The notes: generated from the sequence alone by a model not told the origin. Numbered from the stretch's first letter, positions 39,802 through 48,547 are shown. The stretch: 64,000 bases of DNA from Balneolaceae bacterium (GCA_017640605.1 JAEPQH010000008.1:1-64000), one strand, 5' to 3'. Numbers and translations: made by a program.

Positions 39802-40863
39802 TCAATCCACCACTGAGTTTACCATTACCTTCATACCCGGTCTAACTTGGAGAAGACCCGTTGTTAACACCGTATCTCCTGCCTGAACTCCGTTAGTAAT
39901 TTGAATTTTTCTATCGGTTCGGATTCCCGTTTCCACACTTTGTGGTTGAACAACTCCATTTTTAAGTAGAAATACTTTTTGTCCTTGAAGTTCGGGCACC
40001 AAAGAAACCGTGGGTACGAGCAAAGCACCGTTTATAGTATCTAGGGTGAGTTCTAAATCAGCAAATGCGCCGGGCAGCAATGCTCCATTCGAATTTTCGG
40101 ATCTTGCTCTCACCTGTAAAGTTCTCGTTTCTGTATTGATGCGAGGCTCTTTTGCATATACGGTTGCTGATAGCTCTTCATCGATGCCTTGCACACTAAA
40201 GGTAATTTTGGATCCAACGTTTACTTGTGCCGCGTATCTTTCGGGGACAGAAAAATCCAACTTTATGGGATCTATATCCTGCAATGTTGCAATGCGAGTT
40301 GTAGGTGATATATAACTTCCATCGCTCACGTATTTGAGTCCAAGTATTCCTGAAAATGGAGCTCTTACCTCTGTTTTTTCAATTTGTGCTTTGATTAATG
40401 AAACTTCGGCACGTAAAACATTTACCTCGTTCAAGGTTGCATCATACTCTTCCTGACTGATCCCTCCTTTCGATAACAATTGTTCTTGCCGACGTTCTCT
40501 TTCTTCAGCTAATTTTAAGCGAAATTCTGCTCTGGTCAGCTGAGCTTGTAAATCCTTATCGTTGATTTTGACAAGCAAATCCCCTTCTTTGACAGTTGCT
40601 CCTTCATTCAAATATAATTCCTGAATAATTCCTGGGCTCTCAGCTGATAATTCCACTTCTTCGTTGGGGATGAGTGTTCCCGTTGTAAATATCTTGTTGT
40701 CTAGAGTGTCCGCTTTTATGACAAATACATCCACCAATAACGGGCTGTTACTACTACCTGATGATGATGCATTGGACGAATTATTGAAGTAACCCTTTAC
40801 TTTTGGATAGGCAATGATCATTAATACAACGGCGATACCAATGATGCTTATGACTCGTTTCAT
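39802..40863 (-). CDS. RND periplasmic adaptor subunit (membrane fusion protein)
   Basis: 353 residues. An N-terminal hydrophobic anchor (residues 5-20) is followed by a lipoyl half-motif (LSAESPGIIQELYLNEGATVKEGDLLVKIND). An alpha-hairpin (about 105-165) comes next, then the second lipoyl half with VRAPFSGILGLKYVSDGSYI and a beta-barrel ending GDTVLTTGLLQVRPGMKV. It links the RND pump to TolC. First gene of the operon; no regulator is adjacent. Confidence 0.95.
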   Translation of the reverse strand: MKRVISIIGIAVVLMIIAYPKVKGYFNNSSNASSSGSSNSPLLVDVFVIKADTLDNKIFTTGTLIPNEEVELSAESPGIIQELYLNEGATVKEGDLLVKINDKDLQAQLTRAEFRLKLAEERERRQEQLLSKGGISQEEYDATLNEVNVLRAEVSLIKAQIEKTEVRAPFSGILGLKYVSDGSYISPTTRIATLQDIDPIKLDFSVPERYAAQVNVGSKITFSVQGIDEELSATVYAKEPRINTETRTLQVRARSENSNGALLPGAFADLELTLDTINGALLVPTVSLVPELQGQKVFLLKNGVVQPQSVETGIRTDRKIQITNGVQAGDTVLTTGLLQVRPGMKVMVNSVVD

Positions 40864-40978
40864 GAACTATTTTCGAGATTGATGATTTTCGCTAACGTTA
40901 ACTGTTATAAGCGATTAATAAATCCTGATTTTATTTTTCTACTTGTAAAAATTTATTTGAATCAGTAACTGCAAGACA

Positions 40979-41012
40979 CAAAAAAAGCCGACTCGAGCAA
41001 ACGAATCGGCTT
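40979..41012 (-). terminator. Terminator downstream of trxA
   Basis: AAGCCGACTCG (40985-40995) pairs with CGAATCGGCTT (41002-41012), an 11-bp stem apart from one wobble position, with a six-base loop. A T-run follows on the minus strand. It lies 22 bases after the trxA stop. Confidence 0.9.
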
Positions 41013-41033
41013 CAGAATTAAGACTCAAAATGA

Positions 41034-41360
41034 TTAATTCAATTGAGCGTCTAATTGCTTAGTAAGGTGTGTTTTTGGAACAGCACCGATGATTTGGTCA
41101 ACAACTTCACCATCTTTGAAAATTAATAATGCCGGAATTGAACGAATACCATATTTCACAGACACTTCCGGGTTTAAATCTACATTTACCTTTCCAATTT
41201 TTGCTTTTCCGTCGTATTCACCTGCCATCTCTTCTACAACCGGACCGATCATGCGGCAAGGTCCGCACCATTCTGCCCAAAAATCAACCAAAACCGGTTG
41301 ATCAGATTTCAAAACTTCTTGTTCAAAATTTCCATCAGTTAATTCAACTGTCTTCGACAT
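41034..41360 (-). CDS. trxA: Thioredoxin
   Basis: 108 residues. The redox centre is [15 protein letters not shown] (WCGPC near residue 32) and the conserved cis-Pro is in [12 protein letters not shown] general cytoplasmic disulfide reductase. It is monocistronic, with its own terminator. Confidence 0.97.
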   Translation of the reverse strand: MSKTVELTDGNFEQEVLKSDQPVLVDFWAEWCGPCRMIGPVVEEMAGEYDGKAKIGKVNVDLNPEVSVKYGIRSIPALLIFKDGEVVDQIIGAVPKTHLTKQLDAQLN

Positions 41361-41490
41361 GATTTTTCCTTTTATTTGATTAAATAATCTTTTTCTATAA
41401 TTCGATACAAATATCAGAATTATTTTTTACTCACACACATTGGTATTCGTTATCAATTGCATTGCGTTCGCTTATTAAACTCTGTATTAC

Positions 41491-44400
41491 TCATCCGGTT
41501 AAAAAGAGCTCAACTGATTCCTCGCCAAGTACTTCCCGCAAGCCAGAGAGTAGTTCATCAGAGGGTTCTACCACAAAATTGCGCAAATTCATTTTGATTG
41601 GTGCATTCGCCTCTTTACTAAACACATTCAATTTTACCATGGTATTTCCTTTGTTCAATTCGAACAAAGTTTCCATTTGAGTGAGATCATTCGAGGTAAT
41701 CTGCTCAGTTTGAATATTCAGTTTCAAGCGTAGTTTATCCTGAAATTTTTCACGAAGATTTTCGATCCGCTCCATATTATTTACAATCAGGCTATTTCCG
41801 CGCTCCCGCTTTGCATACTTCCCCGTAATGTACACCACGTTATCTACTTCAATCAGCGGAGCAAATTTATCAAACTCTTTGCTGAATACGGCTACTTCAA
41901 GGGAAGAATGAAGATCTTCCACCATCAAAAATGCAATCGGCCGGCCTTTTCTATCCACAGCCTGACGTTTAGAGGTAATGATGGCGATAAACCGAAGCTC
42001 TGAATCATGTTGAAGCTGGTTTATGAATTCATCACTCAGATTTTGCTTTCCGAACAACCGGATGTCTTCTTTGTACCTATTTAGGGGATGCCCACTCAAA
42101 TAAAACCCGATTAACTCGCGCTCTTTATTCAATCGTTCGATGCTACTCCACTTCGGAACCGGTTTTAGCTTAGGTTCTTGTAGCACTCCACCGCCTCCGG
42201 CTCCACCAAACAAATTCCCTTGATTCAGACGAGCTTCTTCCTGCTTTCGCTGTGCGTAGGCCACAATATCTTCCAAACCCATCAATAGCTCGGCGCGATT
42301 GTCATTTAAATCGTCGAAAGCTCCGGCTTGAATTAAGCTTTCCAGCGTTTTTTTGTTGCAGGTACGCAAATCCACACGTGATGCAAAATCAAACACACTT
42401 TGGAAGATGCCATTTTCTTCCCGCTCCTGAACGATGTGAGCAATTGCACTGGATCCCACGCCTTTGATCGCGCTCATTCCATATTGCACGCGACCTTCTT
42501 TAGCTACAAACTTCCCACGCGCTGTGTTGATATTTGGTGGATCAACCGGGATGCCCATTTTTTGACATTCTTCAATAAACGCAGCCACTTTCTTGATGTC
42601 GTTCATGTTGTGGCTCATCACCGCAGCCATGTATTCAGCTGGATAATTGGCTTTAAAGTACATCGTGTGATATGCTACCACTGAATAGGCCGCTGAGTGC
42701 GATTTGTTGAATCCATAGCTCGCAAACATTTCCATTTTTTCGAAAATGGCTTTGGCCGTGGCTTCATCTACGCCGTTTGCTTTGGCGCCTTCCACAAACT
42801 TGGGCTTCTCCTTCTCCATTACTTCGCGCTTTTTCTTACCCATCGCACGTCGTAATAAATCCGCTTGTCCTAAACTGTAACCTGCAAGTTTCTGCGCCAC
42901 ATTCATGATCTGCTCCTGATAGATCATGATTCCATAAGTTGGCTCCAGAATATCTCGAATCAACTCATGATCGTATTCTGCTTCTTCCTCACCATGTTTT
43001 CTGCGGATGTAATCAGGGATGAACTGCATCGGTCCGGGCCGATATAATGCGTTCATCGCAATCAAATCGTTGATGTCGGTAGGCTTCAGTTCTTTCAGAT
43101 ACTTCCGCATCCCTTCACTCTCAAACTGAAACGTACCGAGAGTTCCCCCTTTTTGATACAGCTTGTAGGTCACTTCATCATCTAAAGGAATTTCATCTAG
43201 ATCATATTCCTTGCCATGATTTTCTTTCACGTACCCGATGGCCGTTTTCAGAATGGAAAGAGTTTTCAATCCTAGAAAATCCATCTTCAACATTCCAGCG
43301 CTTTCGATCACGCTTCCATCAAACTGTGTAACGGTGAGATCGGCATCTTTGGCAGTGGTAACGGGGATGTATTCCGTCAAATCATCGGGAGCGATTATCA
43401 CCCCGGCAGCATGAATTCCGGTATTTCGAACCGAACCTTCCAGAACATGCGCCATTTTCATGGTTTCAGCTTCCAGCCCTTCCCCGGCTTTGATATCGCG
43501 CAATTCTTTCACTTCCGAAAAGGCATCATCCAGCGAAGTGCCCGGACGTTCAGGCACTAATTTCGCTAAACGATCGGCATCAGCTAAAGGTAAATCCAAC
43601 ACTCTTGCTACATCACGAACTGACGATCGAGCTGCCATCGAACCAAAGGTGATGATATGCGCCACCTGATCTTTCCCGTATTTTTCTACTACGTAATCAA
43701 TCACACGAGCACGACCGTCATCATCAAAATCGATATCGATATCTGGCATTGAAACCCGTTCCGGATTCAAAAACCGCTCAAATAGCAGATCGTATTTCAA
43801 TGGGTCGATGTTGGTGATTCCCGTACAATACGCCACTACCGATCCGGCCGCAGATCCACGTCCCGGACCAACGTACACGCCCATATCACGCGCTGCGGCG
43901 ATAAAATCCTGTACAATCAAAAAGTATCCGGGAAAGCCCATGTCTTTAATGATGCCCAACTCGAGCTCGATTCGATCGCGTACTTCCTGCGACATTTCCG
44001 GATATCGCGGTTTGGCTCCTTCGTAGGTCAGATGACGTAAATAGTCATCTTCGGTCTCGAATTGTTCGGGAATCTCGAATTTGGGAAGAATTACATCCCG
44101 CGCGAGTTTTACTTCCTCGATTTTATCCACGATTTCCTGCACATTGGCAATAGCCTCAGGCATATCATGGAAGAGATCAATCATCGCTTCGGTATCCTTG
44201 AACCAGAATTCCTGATTTGGGAATCCATAACGGTATTCGCGACCTCTACCAATCGGAGTGCTTTTCAACGTGCCATCATCGATACAAATTAGGGCATCGT
44301 GGGCATCGGCATCCTTCTGATCGATGTAAAAGGTATTGTTGGTTGCAACGAGCTTCACTCCATACTTCTGCGAAAACTCACGGAACACCTGATTGACCCG

Positions 44401-45699
44401 TTGCTCTTCATCCAATCCGTGATTGATCACCTCCAGATAAAAATCATCGCCGAAAGTTTCCATCCACCATTTCAATTCTTCCTCGGCAAATTGCTCGCCC
44501 TTGTTCAAAATCAAATCACCAAGCACTCCTCGAGTACCACCGCTCAGGCAAATCAGATCATCTTTGTGGGCTTCAATCACCTCTTTATCAATCCGCGGAA
44601 ATTTATAATAATAACCCTCTGTGAATCCGATCGAGCAGATTTTGGCCAGGTTTTTATATCCATTCTGATTTTTCGCAAGCATCACAATCTGAAAGCGATG
44701 ATCGCGATGTTCACGCGTAAATTTCTTTTTAAGGCGATCTTCAACCAGATACAATTCACAGCCGATGATTGGCTTAATTCCTTCAGCATAGGCCGCTGAG
44801 GTGAACGAAAACGCCCCGTACATATTCCCCAAATCGGTGAGAGCAACAGCGGGCATTCCAAATTCTTTGGCTTTGGCCACCAGTTCTTTAACTCCGGCCG
44901 TGGATTGAAGCACCGAAAATTTCGAGTGATTGTGAAGATGGGTAAACACCACATCTTCGGAAAGCTCAACCGCCGGTTCGACGTCTAATTCGCTACCGGA
45001 ATCGGCCTCCGTAATTTCGCTGTCTTTTTTTTTCAGCCTTGATGGGGAAACCAGATCGATGTAATGATCCCGAACGATATAACTTTGAGCAGGTTCATAC
45101 AGTCGGGCATCCAGCGGGAAATTCACTTTGATGATTCCCATTCGCACCAATTCGAGGAACGCCCGGGTTGTTGCTTCTACATCGGCGGCGGCATCGTGAG
45201 CGTCTTCAAAGCCTTTATCGAACAATTTATGATGCAACTCTCCGAGCGTTGGCCACTTGAATCCACCCCGGCCATTCGGAATGCCTACAAATTCTGTGGA
45301 TTCATCTTTGGTGTCAATTTTGGGCTTATCCATGATTGCCGATGGAATCCGCTTTCGAAGAAACTCAGCGCCCATCACCGACTCATCAAAACTTACGTTA
45401 TGCCCTATCAGGAAATACGATTTGTCGATGTCTTTCCGGAAGATTTGAAGTACTTCTTCCAGATCATGGCCTTCGTCGATGGCGCGTTGGGTTGAAATCC
45501 CGTGAATCTTCTCTGAGTTAAACGGAATGGTAAAGCCTTCCGGCTTAATGATGTAATTCCCATGACTAACCAACATTCCGGTGTGATCATGCATCTGCCA
45601 CGCAAGTTGCACCAGTCTCGGCCAATTGTCTAAATCGGTGATGGGTGCGGAATAATTACGTGGTAAACCGGTAGTTTCGGTATCAAAAATCAGGTACAT
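41491..45699 (-). CDS. dnaE: DNA polymerase III alpha subunit with fused N-terminal proofreading exonuclease
   Basis: 1402 residues, about 240 longer than E. coli DnaE. Residues 1-190 are a DEDDh exonuclease: FDTETTG (5-11), GHNVSFD (99-105) and H168/D173 in AHDAAADV, so all catalytic residues are present. After a linker rich in acidic and basic residues the PHP domain begins near 252 (FTHLHNHSKFS). The polymerase catalytic aspartates lie in PDIDIDFDDDGR near 655. A QGNLF motif in the C-terminal third matches the beta-clamp binding consensus, and an OB-fold (YITGKYAKRERGNS) follows. Polymerase and proofreading are thus in one chain, in place of a separate epsilon subunit. Confidence 0.95.
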   Translation of the reverse strand: MYLIFDTETTGLPRNYSAPITDLDNWPRLVQLAWQMHDHTGMLVSHGNYIIKPEGFTIPFNSEKIHGISTQRAIDEGHDLEEVLQIFRKDIDKSYFLIGHNVSFDESVMGAEFLRKRIPSAIMDKPKIDTKDESTEFVGIPNGRGGFKWPTLGELHHKLFDKGFEDAHDAAADVEATTRAFLELVRMGIIKVNFPLDARLYEPAQSYIVRDHYIDLVSPSRLKKKDSEITEADSGSELDVEPAVELSEDVVFTHLHNHSKFSVLQSTAGVKELVAKAKEFGMPAVALTDLGNMYGAFSFTSAAYAEGIKPIIGCELYLVEDRLKKKFTREHRDHRFQIVMLAKNQNGYKNLAKICSIGFTEGYYYKFPRIDKEVIEAHKDDLICLSGGTRGVLGDLILNKGEQFAEEELKWWMETFGDDFYLEVINHGLDEEQRVNQVFREFSQKYGVKLVATNNTFYIDQKDADAHDALICIDDGTLKSTPIGRGREYRYGFPNQEFWFKDTEAMIDLFHDMPEAIANVQEIVDKIEEVKLARDVILPKFEIPEQFETEDDYLRHLTYEGAKPRYPEMSQEVRDRIELELGIIKDMGFPGYFLIVQDFIAAARDMGVYVGPGRGSAAGSVVAYCTGITNIDPLKYDLLFERFLNPERVSMPDIDIDFDDDGRARVIDYVVEKYGKDQVAHIITFGSMAARSSVRDVARVLDLPLADADRLAKLVPERPGTSLDDAFSEVKELRDIKAGEGLEAETMKMAHVLEGSVRNTGIHAAGVIIAPDDLTEYIPVTTAKDADLTVTQFDGSVIESAGMLKMDFLGLKTLSILKTAIGYVKENHGKEYDLDEIPLDDEVTYKLYQKGGTLGTFQFESEGMRKYLKELKPTDINDLIAMNALYRPGPMQFIPDYIRRKHGEEEAEYDHELIRDILEPTYGIMIYQEQIMNVAQKLAGYSLGQADLLRRAMGKKKREVMEKEKPKFVEGAKANGVDEATAKAIFEKMEMFASYGFNKSHSAAYSVVAYHTMYFKANYPAEYMAAVMSHNMNDIKKVAAFIEECQKMGIPVDPPNINTARGKFVAKEGRVQYGMSAIKGVGSSAIAHIVQEREENGIFQSVFDFASRVDLRTCNKKTLESLIQAGAFDDLNDNRAELLMGLEDIVAYAQRKQEEARLNQGNLFGGAGGGGVLQEPKLKPVPKWSSIERLNKERELIGFYLSGHPLNRYKEDIRLFGKQNLSDEFINQLQHDSELRFIAIITSKRQAVDRKGRPIAFLMVEDLHSSLEVAVFSKEFDKFAPLIEVDNVVYITGKYAKRERGNSLIVNNMERIENLREKFQDKLRLKLNIQTEQITSNDLTQMETLFELNKGNTMVKLNVFSKEANAPIKMNLRNFVVEPSDELLSGLREVLGEESVELFLTG

Positions 45700-45850
45700 A
45701 CAGGCTGGAAATTCGTGCGTGATCTACTTCGTTGCTAACTATTTAATATAGGAGTTGAACCGGCCGATTTCAGATGAAGTTTTCCACAAGATTTAAACCT
45801 CAATAACATCACATTTAAACAGTAATTGTATCTTTTCAAATAGTTTCGTC

Positions 45851-45878
45851 TAGTCTTTTGTTAGACTATTGTTTTTTA
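45851..45878 (+). other. Short hairpin with T-run upstream of the AT-rich gene pair
   Basis: TAGTCT (45851-45856) and AGACTA (45863-45868) can pair around TTTGTT, followed by T-rich sequence to 45878. It lies 47 bases before the start at 45925. It looks like a weak intrinsic terminator or an operator. No rightward gene ends before it, so it would act on a leader transcript. Confidence 0.35.
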
Positions 45879-45924
45879 ATACAATTACCTATACTAATCA
45901 AAACTTAATTTTGAAATATCTGCC

Positions 45925-46887
45925 ATGCGTACCAAGATCGACATATATACAATAAAGATCAGACAACAAAGAGAAAAAGATAGCTATTTTCCTTTAGACG
46001 ATATAAATGGAGATCATTTTATAGATTTATTTTCGGAGTTTGAGACATGGTTAGAACAGAACCCTCAAAACCTTAATAACTACAATAAACTTTTAAAATA
46101 TCGGGATCCAGAAGATTCTGAACGATTGCTAGTTCAAGAAGACAATGGAAACATCAGACTATTTCACGGAACCTTTAGGTCGGGTGATTTTGGTTATTCT
46201 TCAAATTTAGACGATATAAATACTGGAGTTCGTTTGCATGTCCAGACTCCAGATCAGGCAAGTACATACCCTTTATTTGCTTCCGTATATATAAACTCTG
46301 GATATCACACTGGTTTGATAGGTCTTCAGATTGACGGTCGCTTCTCAATGAAAACACAATTAGAATTAGCTTTTAGAGAATTTTTACGAGCTAATTATGA
46401 AGGATTATATATAGAATTCAATACGTATTTACCAAGTGAAGCTATTGATGAATTAATTGAAGATAGTATAGCTTCCGAATTTACATTTATTAAATATAAT
46501 GCAGATAGAGATGCTTTTAATAATATTGGTGGGCTCCAACCAGAATCAATTAAAGCAAAACTATCATTAAAGGTTGAAGGATTTAACGAAGGTTCTCTTA
46601 ATCCATTCAGGAATAATTTGAAGAATGCTATACGTGACAGAAATAGTCGATACATTGAGATAAGCACAGGTGGTGATGTATTTGATTATGATGACTTAAA
46701 CATTAAGATTAAGCGAAATGGCTTAGAAAAAACTTTAACATTAGGTAGGTTAGAAAGAATTCGAGGAAGTATTGATATTACCGACGAAGTAGAAAGAAAT
46801 CTAGAAACGAATAACACTATATTCGATAGCTTTAGAAGAGTTTCACAGAGAGAATTAATGGAAATAGGAGAAACAATTGTTGATTAG
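45925..46887 (+). CDS. Unrecognised 320-residue soluble protein, first gene of AT-rich pair
   Basis: No family recognised. The N-terminus MRTKIDIYTIKIRQQREKDS leads into a FPLDDINGDHFIDLFSEFETWL segment. The middle (about 105-180) alternates beta strands and helices, with YPLFASVYINSGYHTGLIGLQ and QLELAFREFLRANYEGLYIEFNTYL. The C-terminal part is rich in charged residues. No signal peptide, TM or obvious catalytic motif. The base composition is clearly more AT-rich than dnaE before it and umuC after it, which suggests acquisition by transfer. It lies 8 bases before a four-TM protein gene and is very likely co-transcribed with it. A soluble-plus-membrane pair like this recalls two-gene phage defence modules (for example the sizes of KwaB and KwaA), but this is not supported by any motif I can name. 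Confidence 0.6.
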   Translation: MRTKIDIYTIKIRQQREKDSYFPLDDINGDHFIDLFSEFETWLEQNPQNLNNYNKLLKYRDPEDSERLLVQEDNGNIRLFHGTFRSGDFGYSSNLDDINTGVRLHVQTPDQASTYPLFASVYINSGYHTGLIGLQIDGRFSMKTQLELAFREFLRANYEGLYIEFNTYLPSEAIDELIEDSIASEFTFIKYNADRDAFNNIGGLQPESIKAKLSLKVEGFNEGSLNPFRNNLKNAIRDRNSRYIEISTGGDVFDYDDLNIKIKRNGLEKTLTLGRLERIRGSIDITDEVERNLETNNTIFDSFRRVSQRELMEIGETIVD

Positions 46888-46895
46888 GATTTAGC

Positions 46896-47474
46896 ATGTC
46901 TAATAAAATTAACGTTACAAACATCATTCGCGCTCACCTTAAAACATTGTATAATAATAAATTATATAAAACAGACGATGATGTAAAAAAACTTGATAAA
47001 CATGATGTTTTTTGGTTCTATGTTTTCCCTCTTCTCTTGGTTGTTTTATTCATTTTCATTGATCTGAATCATAAACTGATTACTAACTCAATCTCTATTT
47101 CATTATCAATATTTATCGGACTGCTACTTAATTTGTTAGTGTTAATTAGTACACAGTTGAAGAAAGAAACTAAAGCTTCTCTAAAAAAAGTTAATCCTGA
47201 TTTAACAAATAGAGATTTAGAATTCAGACTTAAAAAAAATGTATTAATTCAAGAGTTATATAATAATATATCTTACTCGATAATTATCTCTGTAGTTAGT
47301 TTAGTCATCGTCTTTCTAGGAATAATTTTAAAAGGTATTTGTATACCCTACTTTGGTATTGACGCTTCACATATTCCAAATTTTATTGCCTATTATCTTT
47401 ACATAAACTTACTCTTAACTTTGTTTATGATTCTTAAAAGAACCTATTTAATACTCGAATCGGAGTTTAGTTAG
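46896..47474 (+). CDS. Unrecognised four-TM membrane protein, second gene of AT-rich pair
   Basis: 192 residues. Four hydrophobic segments are visible at about 33-55 (VFWFYVFPLLLVVLFIFI), 63-86 (ISLSIFIGLLLNLLVLI), 121-148 (ISYSIIISVVSLVIVFLGIIL) and 157-187 (NFIAYYLYINLLLTLFMIL). A basic cytoplasmic-looking loop lies between TM2 and TM3 (KKETKASLKKVNPDLTNRDLEFRLKKN). No signal peptide or known family. The gene begins 8 bases after the preceding gene and shares its AT-rich composition. It ends about 70 bases before umuD. Confidence 0.6.
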   Translation: MSNKINVTNIIRAHLKTLYNNKLYKTDDDVKKLDKHDVFWFYVFPLLLVVLFIFIDLNHKLITNSISISLSIFIGLLLNLLVLISTQLKKETKASLKKVNPDLTNRDLEFRLKKNVLIQELYNNISYSIIISVVSLVIVFLGIILKGICIPYFGIDASHIPNFIAYYLYINLLLTLFMILKRTYLILESEFS

Positions 47475-47503
47475 GAACAGTAAGGCAGTTTTTTTACATT
47501 GCG

Positions 47504-47540
47504 CACACATATTTTATACATATATTATGTGTGGAGGAAA
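47504..47540 (+). promoter_or_regulatory. Palindromic operator-like site and ribosome binding site before umuD
   Basis: CACACATA (47504-47511) and TATGTGTG (47526-47533) are perfect 8-base inverted arms with a 14-base AT-rich centre containing TATAC/ATATATT -10-like sequence. It overlaps the expected promoter and directly precedes the Shine-Dalgarno GGAGG (47533-47537), which fixes the umuD start at 47545. An SOS (LexA) operator is the natural guess for a umuDC promoter, but the LexA box of this lineage is not known to me. Confidence 0.5.
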
Positions 47541-47544
47541 AATT

Positions 47545-47976
47545 ATGAGCAACTGGACATCCTATCAGGTTCAAAAAGACCGGGAGGACAATGATTTACT
47601 ACAGCTTTCAAGGCGAATTGAAACCGGATTTCCGTCGCCGGCGGGTGATCATCTCGAACGCGCGTTGAATTTGGAAGAGCTGATTGTTCGTCGGCCAACT
47701 TCTACTTTTTATGTTCGGGTGGAAGGTGATGCGATGAAGGCCTCAGGCATTCATGATAAAGATATTCTGGTAGTTGATAGATCGCTGAATGCCACCAATG
47801 GATCCATTCTTGTGGTTACGATTGACGATGAGGTGCTCATCCGCAGATTAATCAAACAAGGTGATCGTCGATTCCTGGTTACGGATGATGCTTCAATGCC
47901 GCCCATCCCTGTGGAGCACAACACCCAATGGATGATTTGGGGAGTGGTTACGTATTTAATTCACAAGTTTAGTTAG
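47545..47976 (+). CDS. umuD: UmuD homologue with both catalytic dyad residues replaced
   Basis: 143 residues from the ATG at 47545, chosen because GGAGG sits 7 bases upstream; an earlier in-frame ATG at 47527 has no such site. It aligns with UmuD throughout: GFPSPAGDHLERALNLEELIVRRP, then VEGDAMKASGIHDKDILVVDRS and the C-terminal WGVVTYLIHK. The nucleophile of GDSM is alanine (A63, codon GCG at 47731-47733). The general-base lysine is arginine (R100, codon CGC at 47842-47844). The spacing of 37 equals Ser60-Lys97 of E. coli. The arm before the usual cleavage site is retained, with T27-G28 where Cys-Gly or Ala-Gly is usual. It should bind UmuC but not self-cleave. Confidence 0.85.
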   Translation: MSNWTSYQVQKDREDNDLLQLSRRIETGFPSPAGDHLERALNLEELIVRRPTSTFYVRVEGDAMKASGIHDKDILVVDRSLNATNGSILVVTIDDEVLIRRLIKQGDRRFLVTDDASMPPIPVEHNTQWMIWGVVTYLIHKFS

Positions 47977-48008
47977 CAGAGTACCAAAGAGACACAGTTA
48001 CAAAGTAA
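47977..48008 (+). repeat. Degenerate 8-bp repeat array upstream of the S23 gene
   Basis: Four consecutive octamers, CAGAGTAC CAAAGAGA and CACAGTTA CAAAGTAA, are variants of CAGAGTTA. They start at the first base after the umuD stop codon. CAGAGTTA is the reverse complement of the TAACTCTG unit of the array at 48548, so the two arrays are in inverted orientation around the S23 gene. Confidence 0.55.
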
Positions 48009-48021
48009 AATTTCAAAATAG

Positions 48022-48444
48022 ATGAGTATGAAAACTGAGATAAAAAGGAAGAAATTGAACAAAAGTGCTATCACCATATTTTCAGATTTTGGAATTAAAA
48101 CGTTTAGGGATTTGAAAGTTTGGCAAAAAGCGATGACACTTGTTAATAAAGTTCATGATGCTACTAACTATTTCCCAGATTCTGATCAAAACCCATTGAG
48201 TAATCAACTAAAAGCAAGTTGTATTGCAATCCCATCGTTAATTGCAGAGGGATTTCGATTGAAGGAAAATGATGAATTTGCAGAGTTTCTAAACCAAGCA
48301 ATAGGACATTTATATGCGGTTCAAACTCAAATAGAGATTGCGGTAAATCTTGAATACATGAAAAGAGAGTGGTTTAATGTGTTGTATGAAGATTGCCGTG
48401 AACTTGAACGCCTACTCTCCAACATGATTTTCAAACTTGAGTAA
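48022..48444 (+). CDS. Four-helix-bundle protein (S23 / 23S rRNA intervening-sequence family)
   Basis: 140 residues. After a basic N-terminal extension, the core is typical S23: FRDLKVWQKAMTLVNKVHDATNYFPDSD, LSNQLKASCIAIPSLIAEGF, EFAEFLNQAIGHLYAVQTQIEIA and a last helix with ECRELERLLSNMI-like sequence. The family includes proteins encoded in 23S rRNA intervening sequences and the Avd accessory protein of diversity-generating retroelements. No reverse transcriptase is nearby, so no such element is claimed. It separates umuD from umuC, which are normally adjacent, and is flanked by octamer arrays in opposite orientation. Confidence 0.88.
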   Translation: MSMKTEIKRKKLNKSAITIFSDFGIKTFRDLKVWQKAMTLVNKVHDATNYFPDSDQNPLSNQLKASCIAIPSLIAEGFRLKENDEFAEFLNQAIGHLYAVQTQIEIAVNLEYMKREWFNVLYEDCRELERLLSNMIFKLE

Positions 48445-48547
48445 CTCAAAAACTTATCTACTCTGTGCCTCTCTTCGGTTCTCGAGCCTGCCTAGAGAGC
48501 CCTCTGAAACCCTGTTTCAATCAACGAAGCTCATTGAGCGCAGTTGA

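Noticed and set aside
48022-48444. Diversity-generating retroelement, because S23 proteins resemble Avd
   Set aside because: No reverse transcriptase, template repeat or variable repeat is visible nearby; the S23 family is much broader than Avd.
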